DNA of 43,301 nt, taken from contig JAJBUK010000115.1 in NCBI GenBank assembly GCA_020860385.1, positions 1 to 43,301 on the forward strand, written 5' to 3'. This document shows positions 42,962-43,301 of the stretch, piece after piece. The position numbers were made by a program, and so were the translations under genes. Each line of letters begins with the position of its first letter. Position 1 is the stretch's first letter. The notes beneath the pieces were generated by a model that saw only the letters and a list, made by a program, of their open reading frames with translations, made no database searches and had not been told where the DNA came from. This DNA is from Clostridiales bacterium. GTDB taxonomy: Bacteria; Bacillota; Clostridia; Oscillospirales; Oscillospiraceae.

Positions 42962-43301
42962 GCAAAGCCCCAATCACGAAGCACAATTTGCATTGTGTCA
43001 AATGTGGCCTCAACCACATCTTAGAGGTCTGCATATACACAGGACTTCGGACTAATTTATTGCAAAATATAACCGTCCTCCGCCTGCGTGGGAGCATACT
43101 ACTCCCAAGGCAAATTAGTCCCCAGCAAAACTAGAGACTTGGTCAATTAGTTGACCGACAAGCTCGTAAAAGATGTTTATGTGCCACCACATTGAATCGA
43201 ACGCTTAAATTCGCTCCAATGAACATCTCTCAGTGGTAATTACCATTTTACTCCTATTTGAGTCGCGAAACATGAACGAACTTTTAACAATATTTTAAAA
43301 C
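42962..43301. other. Structured AT-rich region without a convincing gene
   Basis: No supported coding region is seen. Several inverted repeats are visible: GGACTAATTT/AAATTAGTCC (43049, 43112), GGGAG-CATACTA-CTCCC (43090-43106), GGTCAA-TTAG-TTGACC (43141-43156) and AGATGTTTAT/ATGAACATCT (near 43169 and 43218). On the minus strand a 13-codon frame with AGGAG starts at 43246. The density of hairpins suggests a structured RNA or a single-strand origin of the element. Confidence 0.4.

Larger units (their letters stand above)
36372..43301. mobile_element. Integrated CRESS-Rep element (left part)
   Basis: From the base after the tRNA the sequence turns clearly AT-rich and the gene content changes to a defence-like pair, Rep, an FtsK-like ATPase, small element genes and an HTH regulator. 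This fits an integrative element inserted at the 3' end of tRNA-Pro. The tRNA end would be one attachment site. The other end, an integrase and a relaxase are not in the window, so the extent and the transfer ability are inferences. Confidence 0.75.

Noticed and set aside
42810-43097. 95-codon frame on the minus strand with several cysteines
   Set aside because: No ribosome site at its start, and it runs through hairpins. The 27-codon frame in another phase has the only good ribosome site.

Overview
The window looks like the chromosome of a GC-rich Firmicute of the Oscillospiraceae type (Flavonifractor, Lawsonibacter or Pseudoflavonifractor-like). The evidence is many GTG/TTG starts and strong AGGAGG ribosome sites, a SCIFF peptide with its radical SAM maturase, a BspA-type leucine-rich surface protein, a ClpE-type ATPase, and a purine operon that uses a separate AICAR transformylase plus a PurO-type IMP cyclohydrolase instead of fused PurH. 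The genus is an inference; no rRNA is present. From about 36,372 onward the base composition turns AT-rich.

Layout. (1) 1-7,250: an ArsC/Spx-like protein, tgt, yajC and a TIGR04086 membrane protein on the plus strand. A minus-strand block follows: DUF815 ATPase, lipoprotein, SCIFF maturase scfB and the 46-residue SCIFF precursor scfA. Two copies of a small inverted-repeat element (MITE-like) flank scfB, one of them between scfA and scfB. A DUF1284 protein closes the region. (2) 7,350-20,150: LRR surface protein, SpoU methyltransferase, small membrane protein, ecfT, truA, DUF5711 protein, clpE, pepT, mnmA, HD-domain protein and a lipoprotein, all plus strand. (3) 20,160-28,790: the minus-strand purine operon purE-purF-purM-purN-purO-AICARFT, then an AT-rich foreign-looking gene, an aldo/keto reductase with ferredoxin clusters, and purD. 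The purE leader holds a terminator-like hairpin and a 35-codon upstream reading frame. (4) 28,870-36,220: glycosyltransferase, small conserved protein, PAP2 phosphatase, nitroreductase, cysteine-cluster protein, thioredoxin reductase-like protein (apparent CTG start), thioredoxin, argF and an AI-2E-family permease.

(5) 36,295-43,301: a tRNA-Pro(GGG) gene followed at once by an AT-rich element that I read as integrated at the tRNA. Next to the tRNA it carries a two-gene module, an EcoRI-family adenine methyltransferase overlapping a DUF262-HNH nuclease, which is probably a restriction-modification-like defence system. On the opposite strand is a replication/transfer operon: a small protein, a CRESS-type Rep (HUH endonuclease plus superfamily 3 helicase), an FtsK-like ATPase and a 63-residue protein. 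Just upstream of rep is a perfect 12-bp stem-loop that reads, on the rep strand, the nonanucleotide TAGTATTAC, the origin signature of circoviruses and relatives. An HTH regulator and a structured, gene-poor stretch end the window. No integrase is visible, so the right boundary of the element lies beyond the window.

The most notable observations are the CRESS Rep with its virus-like origin hairpin inside a Firmicutes element, the methyltransferase/DUF262-HNH pair, the interruption of the scfA-scfB pair by a small transposable repeat, and the split purine-finishing enzymes.
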